From assembly GCF_003514505.1 (NCBI RefSeq), contig NZ_DOPX01000012.1, forward strand, positions 1 to 64,000: a stretch of 64,000 nucleotides of DNA. The letters are read 5' to 3'. Position 1 is the stretch's first letter; every line of letters starts with the position of its first letter. This DNA is from Proteiniclasticum sp. GTDB lineage: Bacteria > Bacillota > Clostridia > Clostridiales > Clostridiaceae. The translations under genes and the position numbers were made by a program. Positions 17,448 to 25,444 of this stretch are shown one piece after another. A model generated the notes under the pieces. The model saw only the letters and a program-made list of their open reading frames with translations, did not search any database and had not been told where the DNA came from.

Positions 17448-18793
17448 TCTTCATTTCCTCCGAGTTCCTCAAGTATTGGTAGAAATCTCTCAAAGTACAT
17501 TCCACGAGATGCTTTCAGAAGCACCACATCCTCTTTTTTTAAACGGTCTTTCAACATACGCTGCGCTTCTTCAAAGGTATCAACCCCCACAGCTCCTTCA
17601 CCAAAAGCTTCCACCATGGCTTTTTGGTATTCTCCTACAAAGAGAACCTGATCAATGCCACGCTCTTTTGCTGCAAGAGCGACAGCTTTATGTGCCTCCA
17701 ATGACTCCTCTCCCAGTTCACGCATCGTCCCAAGCACTGCTACTTTGCGGCCACTGAACTGAGCAAGATAATGAAGTGCCGCTTTCATGGAATCTGGGCT
17801 GGCATTGTAACAATCGTTGATTACAGTTAGCTGTTCGTATTTCAAGACGTCCATTCTCATGGCACTCTTCGCAACTTCCACTTCTCGAAGGTCCTGGTCC
17901 GCTACCCCCAGTTCCTTCGATACAATGTAACAGAGTATTCCATTCAGCACATTATGCCTTCCTGGTATATGTAGTCGTATGACATCTTTTGACTTATTCA
18001 CTGTGAATTCTACAGAGTCTTCATGCAGCTTAACATTTTTAGCAATATAGTCTCCTTCTTTCAATCCCCCTGTAAGAATGCGGTACTTTTTGTCTGTAAC
18101 AGTATTCAGATAGGGATCGTCTCCATTCAGCACGAGAAGCGACTTTTCTGAGAAGAAATCAGTGATTTCCATTTTTGCTTTCAGTATGTTCTCCTGTGAC
18201 CCCAAGTTCTCGATATGAGATAACCCGATGTTGGTTATGATTGCATAGTCCGGCAGTGCTACCCGTGCCAGATTATGAATCTCTAATGGAGCACTCATCC
18301 CCATTTCGAGAACCGCATAATCATAACTGTCGTCCAGGGAAAAGATCATCAGCGGAAGTCCCAGTTCATTGTTATAGTTTCCAGATGTTTTAAAAACCCG
18401 GTACTTTTTGGAAAGCATCCCATGAAGAATGTCCTTTGTGGACGTCTTTCCAGTCGATCCTGTAATTCCGATGATTTTTACAGATAAAAGAGATCTGTAG
18501 TAATGAGCAAGATCCAAAATTGCACGATAGGTGCTCTGAACTTTCAGCACAGCCTTTCCAGCTGGAATCTCTGTCAGTTCTACACCTTCAACAATGGCCA
18601 CTGATGCCCCTTTTTCAAATGCATCCAGATAGTGCTCATTTCCATTGAAATGTTCCCCTTTAATACCGATAAACAAAGAATCTTCCGATACAATTCTTGA
18701 ATCAATAAAAACACCCTGGAAACTGGCTTCCAAATTCCCATAGACTTCTGCACCCAGTTTCTCTACAATATCTTTAATAAAAATGGTTTTCAT
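17438..18793 (-). CDS. murF: UDP-N-acetylmuramoyl-tripeptide-D-alanyl-D-alanine ligase
   Basis: A 451-residue Mur ligase that adds D-Ala-D-Ala to UDP-MurNAc-tripeptide with ATP. The ATP loop GITGSTGKTSTK is at 109-120. Later motifs are AVLEMGMS, NIGLSHIENLGSQENI and VINDCYNASPDSMKAAL. Length is normal. It lies downstream of a class B PBP gene, separated by a terminator-like hairpin, so it may be partly expressed from its own promoter. murE, its usual upstream neighbour, is missing. Confidence 0.96.
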   Translation of the reverse strand: MKTIFIKDIVEKLGAEVYGNLEASFQGVFIDSRIVSEDSLFIGIKGEHFNGNEHYLDAFEKGASVAIVEGVELTEIPAGKAVLKVQSTYRAILDLAHYYRSLLSVKIIGITGSTGKTSTKDILHGMLSKKYRVFKTSGNYNNELGLPLMIFSLDDSYDYAVLEMGMSAPLEIHNLARVALPDYAIITNIGLSHIENLGSQENILKAKMEITDFFSEKSLLVLNGDDPYLNTVTDKKYRILTGGLKEGDYIAKNVKLHEDSVEFTVNKSKDVIRLHIPGRHNVLNGILCYIVSKELGVADQDLREVEVAKSAMRMDVLKYEQLTVINDCYNASPDSMKAALHYLAQFSGRKVAVLGTMRELGEESLEAHKAVALAAKERGIDQVLFVGEYQKAMVEAFGEGAVGVDTFEEAQRMLKDRLKKEDVVLLKASRGMYFERFLPILEELGGNEEWK

Positions 18794-18865
18794 CTTTACC
18801 TCACTACTCCATCAGTCAAAATCACTAAACTACTATACCATATTTCTTTTCCAGTTTACTTTGAT

Positions 18866-18898
18866 TAAAGAAAATAGCATGTGAAATCACATGCTATT
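18866..18898 (-). terminator. Terminator-like hairpin between the class B PBP gene and murF
   Basis: AATAGCATGTG and CACATGCTATT form an 11-bp perfect stem with a 4-nt loop. On the minus strand the arm continues into TTTTCTTTAA. It begins 6 nt after the PBP stop and about 80 nt before murF, inside the dcw operon, so it probably acts as a partial terminator. Confidence 0.75.
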
Positions 18899-18903
18899 AT
18901 TGA

Positions 18904-20640
18904 TTAACGTAAGGACAAATATTGATCCACTTCCAAGAAAATTTCACGAGCCCAAGGTGAAGCGACGATGGAACCAAAAATCTCATCCTTTGGATTATTC
19001 ACAATAACAAGCACTGTAATCTTAGGGTCTTCATAAGGTGCTCCCCCGATGAAAGAAGAAATGTACTCCTCATCGGAATATTTCTGCTTTCCATTCTCGT
19101 CCGTAATGATTTTCTGTGCTGTACCTGTTTTCCCGAACACATTTATTCCTTCAATATAAGCACGGTTTCTCGGATTCTTTCCTGTAGCACCATAGAGATA
19201 CTCCAGCATACTTTCCGCAGTACTCTTGGAAAGTATTGGAATTCCTTCCTCCTCATTGAGATCTTTTACCGTAATCTCTCCATTCACATCTGTAAGCTCA
19301 GCCTTTTCTGCCACATGCAGCTGGATCATCTCTCCACCATTTGCTACAGTATTCATCGCATTCAGCATTTGAACTGGCGTTACTGTCTGTGCCTGACCAA
19401 ATGAAGAAGTCGCTAGATTGATCGGTGTAAGGTCTTCCAGATTGAAAATAATTCCACTGGCTTCACCAGGAAGGTCGATTCCGCTTTTTGCGCCGAACTG
19501 AAACTTTTTAAGATACTCATTAAACTTTTCAGCACCAAGCCTTTGTGCAATCTGAACAGTTGCCACGTTACAGGAGTTCTTTAAAACATCTGCTGCTGTC
19601 TGATCCCCATGGGCTTTGTTGTTGACGCATTTTATACGTACACCATTGACATAAATAAATCCGTCACAGTGGAAGTGCTCATGTTCTCCAATGACGCCCT
19701 CTTCAAGCGCAGCGGAGATTGTTACGATCTTAAAGGTGGAACCAGGTTCATATGAATCATTCACCGCGAAGTTGCGTGATATTTCATTGAACTCATCACT
19801 GGTTTTCCCTTCAAAGGGTTTGTTCGGATCAAAGTCCGGAAGATTCACAAGCCCTAACACGCCTCCAGTCTTAGGATCTGACACAAGTATGGTCACGCTG
19901 TCGGCTTCATGCTTTTCCATGGCGGCTTCTGCCGTTTTTTCAACAATATACTGTATTTTCTCGTCAATGGTAAGATACAAATCACTTCCATTGATGGCAG
20001 GAGTTTCAATCACATCACTATAGGGCAGTTCTCTTCTCTGTTTATCGGTTTCTGCAATCTTGATCCCATCTACACCCTTCAGCAGATCATCGTAATAATA
20101 CTCCAGTCCCATAATGCCTTCACCGTCTATATTGACAGCACCCAGAACCTGAGAAAGATAGTTGCTGTTTGGAAAATATCGGATATCATCATATCCGATG
20201 ACCAGAAAATCAACATTCGCTTCACCGATATATGCACGAAGCGCATCAACCGTATCTTTTTCAATCTTTCTCTTCAGAATGACAGAAGTACTTTCAGAAG
20301 TGAGTTTACTAAGAACCTCATCCACTTCCATCCCTAACACCTCTGCAAAAGGCGCTGCGTAATAAGAAGCCTCACGGTCTGTCTTTTCAAGCTTTCTTCT
20401 GAATGTAGCAAGATCCACATCCACACGGTAAGCCTCCGTCGAAGAAGCCAGTAGAGAACCGTTACGGTCTACGATACTTCCTCTTTTGGCAGGCAGAGCC
20501 AATTTTTGCAAGATCTGGCTTTGAGCCTTTAAAAGAATCTCATCACGGGCAATGACCGTGACATAAATGAGACGCGCACTCAGCCCCATAAACACGCTAA
20601 ACGTTATGATAATAACCGCCCAGTATCTCGATTTCTTCAT
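18904..20640 (-). CDS. Class B penicillin-binding protein (FtsI/SpoVD type, no PASTA domains)
   Basis: A 578-residue transpeptidase for septal or spore-cortex wall. An N-terminal membrane helix (YWAVIIITFSVFMGLSA) is followed by the dimerisation domain, then the catalytic domain with Ser301 in STFK, SCN at 356-358 and KTG at 504-506. The protein stops soon after the transpeptidase domain (EIFLEVDQYLSLR), so it lacks the PASTA repeats common in SpoVD and PBP2B. Position after ftsL and before murF supports a division role. Confidence 0.9.
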   Translation of the reverse strand: MKKSRYWAVIIITFSVFMGLSARLIYVTVIARDEILLKAQSQILQKLALPAKRGSIVDRNGSLLASSTEAYRVDVDLATFRRKLEKTDREASYYAAPFAEVLGMEVDEVLSKLTSESTSVILKRKIEKDTVDALRAYIGEANVDFLVIGYDDIRYFPNSNYLSQVLGAVNIDGEGIMGLEYYYDDLLKGVDGIKIAETDKQRRELPYSDVIETPAINGSDLYLTIDEKIQYIVEKTAEAAMEKHEADSVTILVSDPKTGGVLGLVNLPDFDPNKPFEGKTSDEFNEISRNFAVNDSYEPGSTFKIVTISAALEEGVIGEHEHFHCDGFIYVNGVRIKCVNNKAHGDQTAADVLKNSCNVATVQIAQRLGAEKFNEYLKKFQFGAKSGIDLPGEASGIIFNLEDLTPINLATSSFGQAQTVTPVQMLNAMNTVANGGEMIQLHVAEKAELTDVNGEITVKDLNEEEGIPILSKSTAESMLEYLYGATGKNPRNRAYIEGINVFGKTGTAQKIITDENGKQKYSDEEYISSFIGGAPYEDPKITVLVIVNNPKDEIFGSIVASPWAREIFLEVDQYLSLR

Positions 20641-20655
20641 ACAATCCTCATGTTC

Positions 20656-21165
20656 TTAATGCGCAAATTCAAAAGGAATTAAAGATAGAATTTGTTCAGA
20701 AAGACTTTTCTCTTCAGTTACAGCTACACCATCTGAAAAATGATTCACCGATAAGTCCACTTCAATATAATCTTCACGATTCACAGTCTGAAGTTCCATT
20801 TCTTTGGATTTTTCAGCAAGCTCCTTTATGGAGGATGCTTTAATAATCTTGGATCTTAGATCCTCATTGAGCTTTTCAGTCTCTCTGATCTGATTCTGCA
20901 TTCCCACATACTGATTCTGCAGATCATACACCATAGAGCTTCTAAACAGCACAAATGCAAGCAGAACAGCCATAAAGAAAATGGACCGTCCAACACTTTT
21001 TTTCATAGCATTGTTCTGTACCGCTGTCTTTTTCTGATACTGTTCTTTTGATCTTTGAAGTTTACGTTTTTCTTCCACCTCACGTCTTTTCTGTTCTCTC
21101 TCGACGCTTGGATTCGGAACCGCATGAATATACGGAACACGTTCTGGTAGTGCCATCATCATCAC
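20656..21165 (-). CDS. ftsL: FtsL-like septum formation protein
   Basis: A 169-residue bitopic protein. The cytoplasmic N-terminus is charged (REQKRREVEEKRKLQRSKEQ). One membrane helix (IFFMAVLLAFVLFRSSMVY) precedes a short leucine-zipper-like coiled coil (QNQIRETEKLNEDLRSKI) and a periplasm-facing tail. Sequence identity to model FtsL proteins is weak; position between rsmH and the class B PBP gene and the topology carry the call. Confidence 0.8.
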   Translation of the reverse strand: MMMMALPERVPYIHAVPNPSVEREQKRREVEEKRKLQRSKEQYQKKTAVQNNAMKKSVGRSIFFMAVLLAFVLFRSSMVYDLQNQYVGMQNQIRETEKLNEDLRSKIIKASSIKELAEKSKEMELQTVNREDYIEVDLSVNHFSDGVAVTEEKSLSEQILSLIPFEFAH

Positions 21166-21186
21166 ACCTTTCTATCAGTCCCTAAC

Positions 21187-22113
21187 CTATAGCTTCTCCA
21201 ACACCCTGAGCTTAGCACTGCGTGATCTCGGGTTCTCTTCTATTTCTAACTCCGAGGGCAGTATGGGCTTTCTGGTAAGAATCTTAACCGTGGCTGTCTT
21301 CCCACAGACACATGGCATATTCTTTGGACAGGTACAAGGATCCATTAAATCACGATATGTATTTTTAACAATTCTGTCTTCTAAGGAGTGGAAGGTGATG
21401 ATCGCCAGTCTTCCTCCTGGCTTCAACCCGTCTACCGCATCCTCAATGGTATCTTTTAAAATACTAAGTTCTCTGTTGACTTCAATTCTTATTGCCTGAA
21501 AAGTTCTTTTTGCAGGATGAGGACCTTCTCTTCTTGCCCTGGCCGGAATGGCGTTTTTTATGATTTCCACAAGTTCCAAGGTCGTATTGATCGGTTTTTC
21601 CTGCCTGGCTTTTGCAATGAACCCTGCGATTCTCTTGGCAAACTTTTCTTCTCCATAGTCCCGGATGATTCTATATATCTTTTCTTCATCATACTCATTG
21701 ACTACTTCATAGGCGGAGAAAGGATCATCCTGATTCATTCTCATATCCAGTGGCGCATCCTTCATATAGGAAAAACCTCTCTCTCCCTCATCCAGCTGAT
21801 AAGAAGAGACCCCAAGATCCATGAGAATTCCATCAACACCTTCAGGTGCATGGTCTTCAATGATGGACTTGATCATTTCAAAATTCGAATGAACTAATAT
21901 CACATTGCTGTACTGAGACAAAATTGTCCTCGCATTTTGAAGCGCATCCTGGTCCTGATCAATTCCGATCAGTTTTCCTGACTCAATTCTTTTGAGAATC
22001 TCTTTTGAATGACCCGCTCCACCTAACGTACAGTCTACATAGGTTCCATCTTTTCTGATATTGAGAGCTTCCAGACATTCCTCCAGCAGCACAGATACAT
22101 GTTTAAATTCCAT
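21187..22113 (-). CDS. rsmH: 16S rRNA (cytosine1402-N4)-methyltransferase
   Basis: A 308-residue SAM-dependent enzyme that methylates C1402 in the decoding centre. The N-terminal HVSVLLEECLEALNIRKDG, DCTLGGAGHSKEIL, GILMDLGVSSYQLDEGERGF and FHSLEDRIVKN are all family signatures. It lies 8 nt downstream of mraZ, as in nearly all bacteria with a dcw cluster. Confidence 0.96.
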   Translation of the reverse strand: MEFKHVSVLLEECLEALNIRKDGTYVDCTLGGAGHSKEILKRIESGKLIGIDQDQDALQNARTILSQYSNVILVHSNFEMIKSIIEDHAPEGVDGILMDLGVSSYQLDEGERGFSYMKDAPLDMRMNQDDPFSAYEVVNEYDEEKIYRIIRDYGEEKFAKRIAGFIAKARQEKPINTTLELVEIIKNAIPARARREGPHPAKRTFQAIRIEVNRELSILKDTIEDAVDGLKPGGRLAIITFHSLEDRIVKNTYRDLMDPCTCPKNMPCVCGKTATVKILTRKPILPSELEIEENPRSRSAKLRVLEKL

Positions 22114-22121
22114 ACAATCAC

Positions 22122-22550
22122 CTAAATCCCTAACTCATTCATTTTTGCCGCAATTGCATCCATATCCATGTCACTCTCGTTATACGCAGTCCACTTTTCT
22201 TTTGACCACACTTCAACACGATCCATCATACCAACACTTACTACTTCACCTTCAATACCTGCATACGAAAGCAGCGACTGCGGAATTAAAACTCTACCCA
22301 TTTTATCCGGTTCCATCTCGTTTGCTCCTGAAAAGAAGAAACGGACAAAGGCACGAACATTTTTATCTGTCATGGGCAAAGCCTTCAGCTTTTTCTCAAA
22401 AACTTCCCACTCTGATTTTGGATAAATATATAAGCAGGAATCAAGCCCTTTGGTCATGATAAATGTGTCTCCAAGACCTTCTCTGAGCTTAGCAGGAATA
22501 ATTATTCTATTTTTCTTATCCATTCCATGACTAAACTCACCAATCAGCAT
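22122..22550 (-). CDS. mraZ: Transcriptional regulator MraZ
   Basis: A 142-residue AbrB-like ring-forming repressor of its own dcw operon. It has the two SpoVT-AbrB repeats: MLIGEFSHGMDKKNRIIIP at the start and ANEMEPDKMGRVLIPQSLLS in the second half. The start ATG at 22550 is preceded by GGTGATTAAAG, part of the operator repeat. The candidate operator lies immediately upstream (22559-22584). Confidence 0.95.
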   Translation of the reverse strand: MLIGEFSHGMDKKNRIIIPAKLREGLGDTFIMTKGLDSCLYIYPKSEWEVFEKKLKALPMTDKNVRAFVRFFFSGANEMEPDKMGRVLIPQSLLSYAGIEGEVVSVGMMDRVEVWSKEKWTAYNESDMDMDAIAAKMNELGI

Positions 22551-22558
22551 CTTTAATC

Positions 22559-22584
22559 ACCACTTTTTACCACTTTTCACCACT
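22559..22584 (-). promoter_or_regulatory. MraZ operator: three direct repeats with 10-bp period
   Basis: The minus strand carries AGTGGT three times, at 22579-22584, 22569-22574 and 22559-22564, exactly 10 bp apart and all in one orientation. MraZ proteins are known to bind short GTGG-type direct repeats with helical spacing in front of mraZ. The repeat nearest the gene (GTGGTGAT) also serves as the ribosome binding site, so MraZ binding would cover both the early transcript region and the SD sequence. Confidence 0.8.
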
Positions 22585-22593
22585 TATATGTTC

Positions 22594-22622
22594 ATTCTAC
22601 ACAAAAAAATATAACCCTTCAA
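22594..22622 (-). promoter_or_regulatory. Candidate sigma-A promoter of the dcw operon
   Basis: On the minus strand TTGAAG (22617-22622) and TAGAAT (22594-22599) are separated by exactly 17 bp. Transcription would start near 22587, directly before the MraZ repeats. The -35 hexamer lies inside the arm of the upstream terminator. Confidence 0.55.
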
Positions 22623-22639
22623 TAGTTTGAAGGGTTATA
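22602..22639 (-). terminator. Hairpin with T-run upstream of mraZ
   Basis: A 13-bp perfect stem (TATAACCCTTCAA and its complement) with a 4-nt loop is followed on the minus strand by seven T residues. No annotated minus-strand gene lies between it and mraZ, so it insulates mraZ from transcripts arriving from the region upstream of 22789. The nearest plus-strand genes lie far away, so it is unlikely to serve plus-strand transcripts. Confidence 0.7.
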
Positions 22640-22788
22640 AATAAAATAAGTTTAAAATTCACAAAAAATCTTTAATTTGAAATCTCATGAGCACCATAGG
22701 GTTTCGCTATTTTCAGAAAATACCAACAAAAATAATGTAAATTAATTCACAATTGATTCTTTTAGTCTATTTCCACTTTATGTAGATT

Positions 22789-24060
22789 TTACGAAATAAT
22801 GATCTGAACCGCATGATCTTTCTGAAAAACCCGCTGAAAAGAAGCCTTCACATCCGCTGTGTGAATCTCTTTTAATGTATCCACATAGGAGAATACATCC
22901 TCCCCATGAAGAAGCATCCCTGTGGTTGTTACTCCGATCCTGTCCACAGAGTTAAACACATTCACGAAGCTTCCTGTCATGGATTTTTTGATTCTTTCCA
23001 CAGCTTCCTGCTGACCGTCAAAAAAGGCTTCATCTGCCAGCACTTTCTCTATATACGCTTCAATGGTATCCAGTACTTTTTGGGGTTCTTTAGATTCTCC
23101 CCCCATAAAGATTTCACCATGATCGCTCCCCAGATTGAATTCACTGGAAAAACTGTCGTTGATGATTCCTTCTTTCAGCATATCTTCATAGAAAACTGAA
23201 GTGGATCCAAATACAAGCTTCATCATCAGGGTTCCAGTGAGCGACTCCTTCATAAGATTCGGACTTTCAGGCAGCACCTTGATACCATAAATATAGTTAG
23301 GCACCTGCAAACCCATGTTCAGGCTGGAAGCTCCTTTGTTGACATGCTGCGGCTCTATATAGGTTCTTTTTACGAGATGAAGTTTTTCTCCTCTCTTCAC
23401 CTTTTCTTGAAGCAGCAAAACAGCTTCCTCCATAGGGATGTCCCCAACTAGAACAAGAATCATGTTCTCTGGATGATAAAATGCTTCATAGCATTCTATC
23501 AGGTCCTGCGCGGTGAGTTTATAAATAGATTCCACTGTGCCCGCAATATCTTCTCGCACAGGATGTGTGAAGTACATGGATTTAAGCGCTTCGATATACC
23601 CTCTGAATCCCGGATGGTCATCGTACATCTTTATTTCTTCAGCAATGATGCCTTTTTCCTTCTCCACGTTCTCCTCCGTAAGATGGGGGGTAAAAACCAT
23701 ATCCAGGAGAAGTGAAAGATTCTCCATAAAATGGTTTGTGGTGCTGAAATAATAGGAGGTCTGATGGTTGTTGGTAAAGGCATTCACAGAAGCCCCTTGC
23801 TCTGTAAACCGGTTGAACACATTGAGACCTCCAGGCATCTCAAACATCTTATGCTCTAAAAAATGCGCAATCCCTTCTGGATACTTCTTGAAGTTTTGGC
23901 CACCATCAATTGAAAACTCCACATCTTTGCTGCCAAAATCTGAGGTCAGAATTGCATAGGATTTAGTGAATCCTTTTTTCGGTATATAAAAGACTCTGAG
24001 TCCGTTAATTTCAGTCTCATATAGTTTTTCATCTATAAATTTTAGTTCTTTGTAGTTCAT
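22789..24060 (-). CDS. M16 family zinc peptidase, catalytic partner (YmfH-like)
   Basis: A 423-residue peptidase with the inverted zinc motif HFLEH (His66, Glu69, His70) and a distal acidic segment (EKGIIAEEIKMYDD) expected to supply the third ligand. The upstream gene encodes a second M16 subunit without the motif, so the two probably form one chamber, like B. subtilis YmfF/YmfH. The frame extends 12 codons upstream, but the ATG at 24060 overlaps the partner stop by one base (TAATG) and fits the domain start. Substrate unknown; no leader peptide or bacteriocin gene is adjacent. Confidence 0.9.
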   Translation of the reverse strand: MNYKELKFIDEKLYETEINGLRVFYIPKKGFTKSYAILTSDFGSKDVEFSIDGGQNFKKYPEGIAHFLEHKMFEMPGGLNVFNRFTEQGASVNAFTNNHQTSYYFSTTNHFMENLSLLLDMVFTPHLTEENVEKEKGIIAEEIKMYDDHPGFRGYIEALKSMYFTHPVREDIAGTVESIYKLTAQDLIECYEAFYHPENMILVLVGDIPMEEAVLLLQEKVKRGEKLHLVKRTYIEPQHVNKGASSLNMGLQVPNYIYGIKVLPESPNLMKESLTGTLMMKLVFGSTSVFYEDMLKEGIINDSFSSEFNLGSDHGEIFMGGESKEPQKVLDTIEAYIEKVLADEAFFDGQQEAVERIKKSMTGSFVNVFNSVDRIGVTTTGMLLHGEDVFSYVDTLKEIHTADVKASFQRVFQKDHAVQIIIS

Positions 24061-25301
24061 TATGAAAGTTCCTCCCCACCCAGATAGTGAGCACATACAA
24101 ACTCCACTTTCTTGGCCGCTTCAATCACCTGTTCTTTGGTTACTTTTTTGATTCCTTCAATCACATCATCCACCGTATAATGAATTCCAAATACTCTGAG
24201 AGCGATGAGATAATTTGATGTGTTGTACATGGAATCCTCCATGGAATGAAGTGTGCTGATCATTTTCGTTCGAGCAATCTCCATTTCCTCGTGAGTAAAC
24301 TCCCCATCAATCATTTTCTGAAGCTCTTCATCAATAAGTTCTTTTGCTCTATCAAACTTCGTGAAATCCACACCAGCTCCAATGGTCATGACACCAGCGA
24401 ACTTATCAAAAGAAGAGTATATGGAATATGCCATAGAGTGCTTTTCACGCACTTCATTGAATAATTTAGAGTGGGCTCCTCCTCCAAAGATGGAGTTAAA
24501 AACCGCCAGCGCAAAATAATCACCACTGAAAATTGTTGTATTGGTCTTATAAAGCAATGACATCTTTCCCTGATTGATTTTCATGGGTTCATACACAATA
24601 TCTGCTCTTTCTATAAAGCTTCTCTCACCATAAAACCCTTCCGGTTGTACTAGAGTCTCATCCTTAAGAATTTTCAGCATGGATAGTTTCCCTGAGATCA
24701 TCTCTTCATCTTCGATGTTTCCGGAAGCATAGCAGAAGGCTGGTTTTTTCAAAAGATCCTCCCAGAGCTTCTTCAATACTTGAGGGGTCACACCATCGAG
24801 CTCCTCCAAAGTGCCGTATTCTGGAATCCTGTATTCATCCAGGACACCAATCTCCACCACCCGATTCATGGAATAATGACCTTTATCATCATAAACGGAT
24901 TCAATATAAAGCCTATGATTATCCAGTTCCTGACTGATGATCTCCAAAGAAAAATCCTCTTGGACAAACAGCGGATGATACAGCACTTCTTCCAGAAGAA
25001 AAATCGCTTTATCCCATAAATCCTCTTTATATAAAGTGAATCTGTTGTCAAGGAAACTGACATAAAAGATCACAAATAGCTTTTCTCCCACTTTATGCAA
25101 TCCGATGTCAAACACCGCCCCGTAAAGTTCCTGGAGATATCTCGCGATGGCAGAGGAGGAGCTGAATGCCTTGGTTCCTCTTTTCATCAGCTGAGCCATC
25201 ACGTTATATCCTGTGACGTTCTCATCCAGGCCAACGGGAATCACAAGACTGATGGCATTATTCTTAAATTTACCCGTTTTAATAATTCCAATATTTTTCA
25301 T
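24060..25301 (-). CDS. M16 family peptidase-like protein, non-catalytic partner (YmfF-like)
   Basis: A 413-residue M16-fold protein. Where an active subunit has HxxEH, this one has SSSSAIARYLQELYG, so zinc ligands are missing. The second half keeps M16 features (FGGGAHSKLFNEVREKHSMAYSIYSS), the segment that binds substrate in heterodimeric M16 enzymes. It is read just before the catalytic partner with a one-base stop/start overlap, which suggests equal dosage. Confidence 0.88.
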   Translation of the reverse strand: MKNIGIIKTGKFKNNAISLVIPVGLDENVTGYNVMAQLMKRGTKAFSSSSAIARYLQELYGAVFDIGLHKVGEKLFVIFYVSFLDNRFTLYKEDLWDKAIFLLEEVLYHPLFVQEDFSLEIISQELDNHRLYIESVYDDKGHYSMNRVVEIGVLDEYRIPEYGTLEELDGVTPQVLKKLWEDLLKKPAFCYASGNIEDEEMISGKLSMLKILKDETLVQPEGFYGERSFIERADIVYEPMKINQGKMSLLYKTNTTIFSGDYFALAVFNSIFGGGAHSKLFNEVREKHSMAYSIYSSFDKFAGVMTIGAGVDFTKFDRAKELIDEELQKMIDGEFTHEEMEIARTKMISTLHSMEDSMYNTSNYLIALRVFGIHYTVDDVIEGIKKVTKEQVIEAAKKVEFVCAHYLGGEELS

Positions 25302-25385
25302 ACTTCCTCCACATCCAGCTAAGTCCGGATTTCATTAAATAGTTGCATACAATATAGTATCACATTTAAGCCTGAAAATCTTCTT

Positions 25386-25434
25386 AAAGAAAAACATACC
25401 CGAAAACCGCCCTAACAGCAGTCCTTCGGGTATG
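25386..25434 (-). terminator. Intrinsic terminator after pepF
   Basis: CATACCCGAA and TTCGGGTATG form a 10-bp stem around a 20-nt loop. On the minus strand it is followed by TTTTTCTTT. It closes the fusion gene-DUF503-pepF unit. Confidence 0.8.
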
Positions 25435-25444
25435 CCGCTTCCCT

